DNA from: Corynebacterium sp. ACRQK
GTDB taxonomy: Bacteria; Actinomycetota; Actinomycetes; Mycobacteriales; Mycobacteriaceae
Direction: 5' to 3'
DNA: 64,000 nt
Assembly (NCBI RefSeq): GCF_022345965.1
Contig: NZ_JAKRMU010000005.1
Span: 144,000 to 207,999, forward strand
Numbering within the stretch: the first letter of the stretch is position 1; each line of letters opens with the position of its first letter. The position numbers and the translations under genes were made by a program. Positions 63,809 through 64,000 of this stretch are shown here, one piece after another. Below the pieces are notes generated by a model. The model was not told the origin of the DNA. It did no database searches and saw only the letters and a program-made list of their open reading frames with translations.

Positions 63809-63849
63809 GGCTCGGAGCCTTTCCCACTACTGAGGAAAGGCTCCGAGCC
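63809..63849 (-). terminator. Terminator of the rRNA operon
   Basis: GGCTCGGAGCCTTTCC (63809-63824) pairs perfectly with GGAAAGGCTCCGAGCC (63834-63849), a 16-bp stem with a 9-base loop. On the minus strand it follows the 5S gene by about 18 bases and leads into TATTTGTTTCC. Confidence 0.93.
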
Positions 63850-63866
63850 TTATTCGTTAGTTTTAG

Positions 63867-63985
63867 TGCCGGCGGTGACTTACTCTCCCACACCCTCCCA
63901 GGTGCAGTACCATCAGCGCAGGTAGGCTTAGCTTCCGGGTTCGGAAAGGGACCGGGCGTGACCCCACCGCTAACAACCACCGACA
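63867..63985 (-). rRNA. rrf: 5S ribosomal RNA
   Basis: The minus strand reads as a typical actinobacterial 5S RNA: the ends GTCGGTGG and CCGCCGGC form helix I, with the conserved CCCGGTCCCTTTCCGAACC, GGAAGCTAAGCC, GATGGTACTGC and GGGAGAGTAAG blocks in order. About 119 nt long, ends approximate by a base or two. The rest of the operon (23S, 16S) should lie to the right of the window. Confidence 0.95.
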
Positions 63986-64000
63986 AACCATAATCACAAC

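Overview
The window looks like chromosomal DNA of a Corynebacterium, probably a lipophilic, skin-type species near C. jeikeium (inference from gene content and protein sequence, not a database match). Supporting signs are GC-rich genes with many GTG/TTG starts, SepH, an Rpf, actinobacterial-type XPB helicase with its Helicase_C_3 partner, Lhr with Nei, corynebacterial DUF2771/DUF3027/DUF3239 proteins, and a GltA close to the corynebacterial enzyme. No prophage, CRISPR array, plasmid origin or intact transposase is visible.

Layout. 0-12 kb: the 5' end of ftsE, an AbgT-type transporter and putA lying between ftsE and prfB, two inositol-monophosphatase-family genes (the second hisN), gabD and pgi. 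12-14.9 kb: an IS-like cluster of 31-bp repeats, two adjacent secreted proteins with Lys/Pro/Glu/Asp repeats, and a 0.76-kb AT-richer gap. 14.9-25.2 kb: nei-lhr, cysQ, two tandem lipases and thyA-folA. 25.2-34.5 kb: a glutamine synthetase paired with an ornithine-cyclodeaminase-family protein, a gene-poor gap, tRNA-Arg(CCT), a GCS2-type ligase, an enoyl-CoA hydratase, an internally deleted aldo/keto reductase and a NatAB-like ABC exporter. 34-46.5 kb: fkpA, gltA, serC, sepH, a TrmH-family methyltransferase, a purine-type NCS2 permease with a structured leader, glutaminyl cyclase, cspB and rpf. 46.5-51.9 kb: the XPB helicase pair and DUF3239.

51.9-59.2 kb holds the most interesting block: pxpA, a fused pxpB-pxpC, a biotin carboxylase-BCCP fusion and a FadR-type GntR regulator on the plus strand, converging on a DUF1445 (D-glutamate-cyclase family) gene and an NRAMP-related transporter that lacks the usual metal-binding motifs. 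The same 13-bp palindrome (TTGTTNAACAA core) lies in front of both transcription units, so one regulator probably controls a two-armed 5-oxoproline/D-glutamate utilisation system. The biotin carboxylase plus KipI/KipA domains reproduce the parts list of a urea-carboxylase-like enzyme.

The window closes with an alpha/beta hydrolase, a MacB/FtsX-type ABC transporter, and the terminator and 5S gene of an rRNA operon that enters from the right on the minus strand. Short repeats recur inside genes: 9-bp units in hisN and in the TrmH-family gene, 24-bp units in both secreted proteins, 23-bp units at the fkpA end and 22-bp units before the XPB gene.
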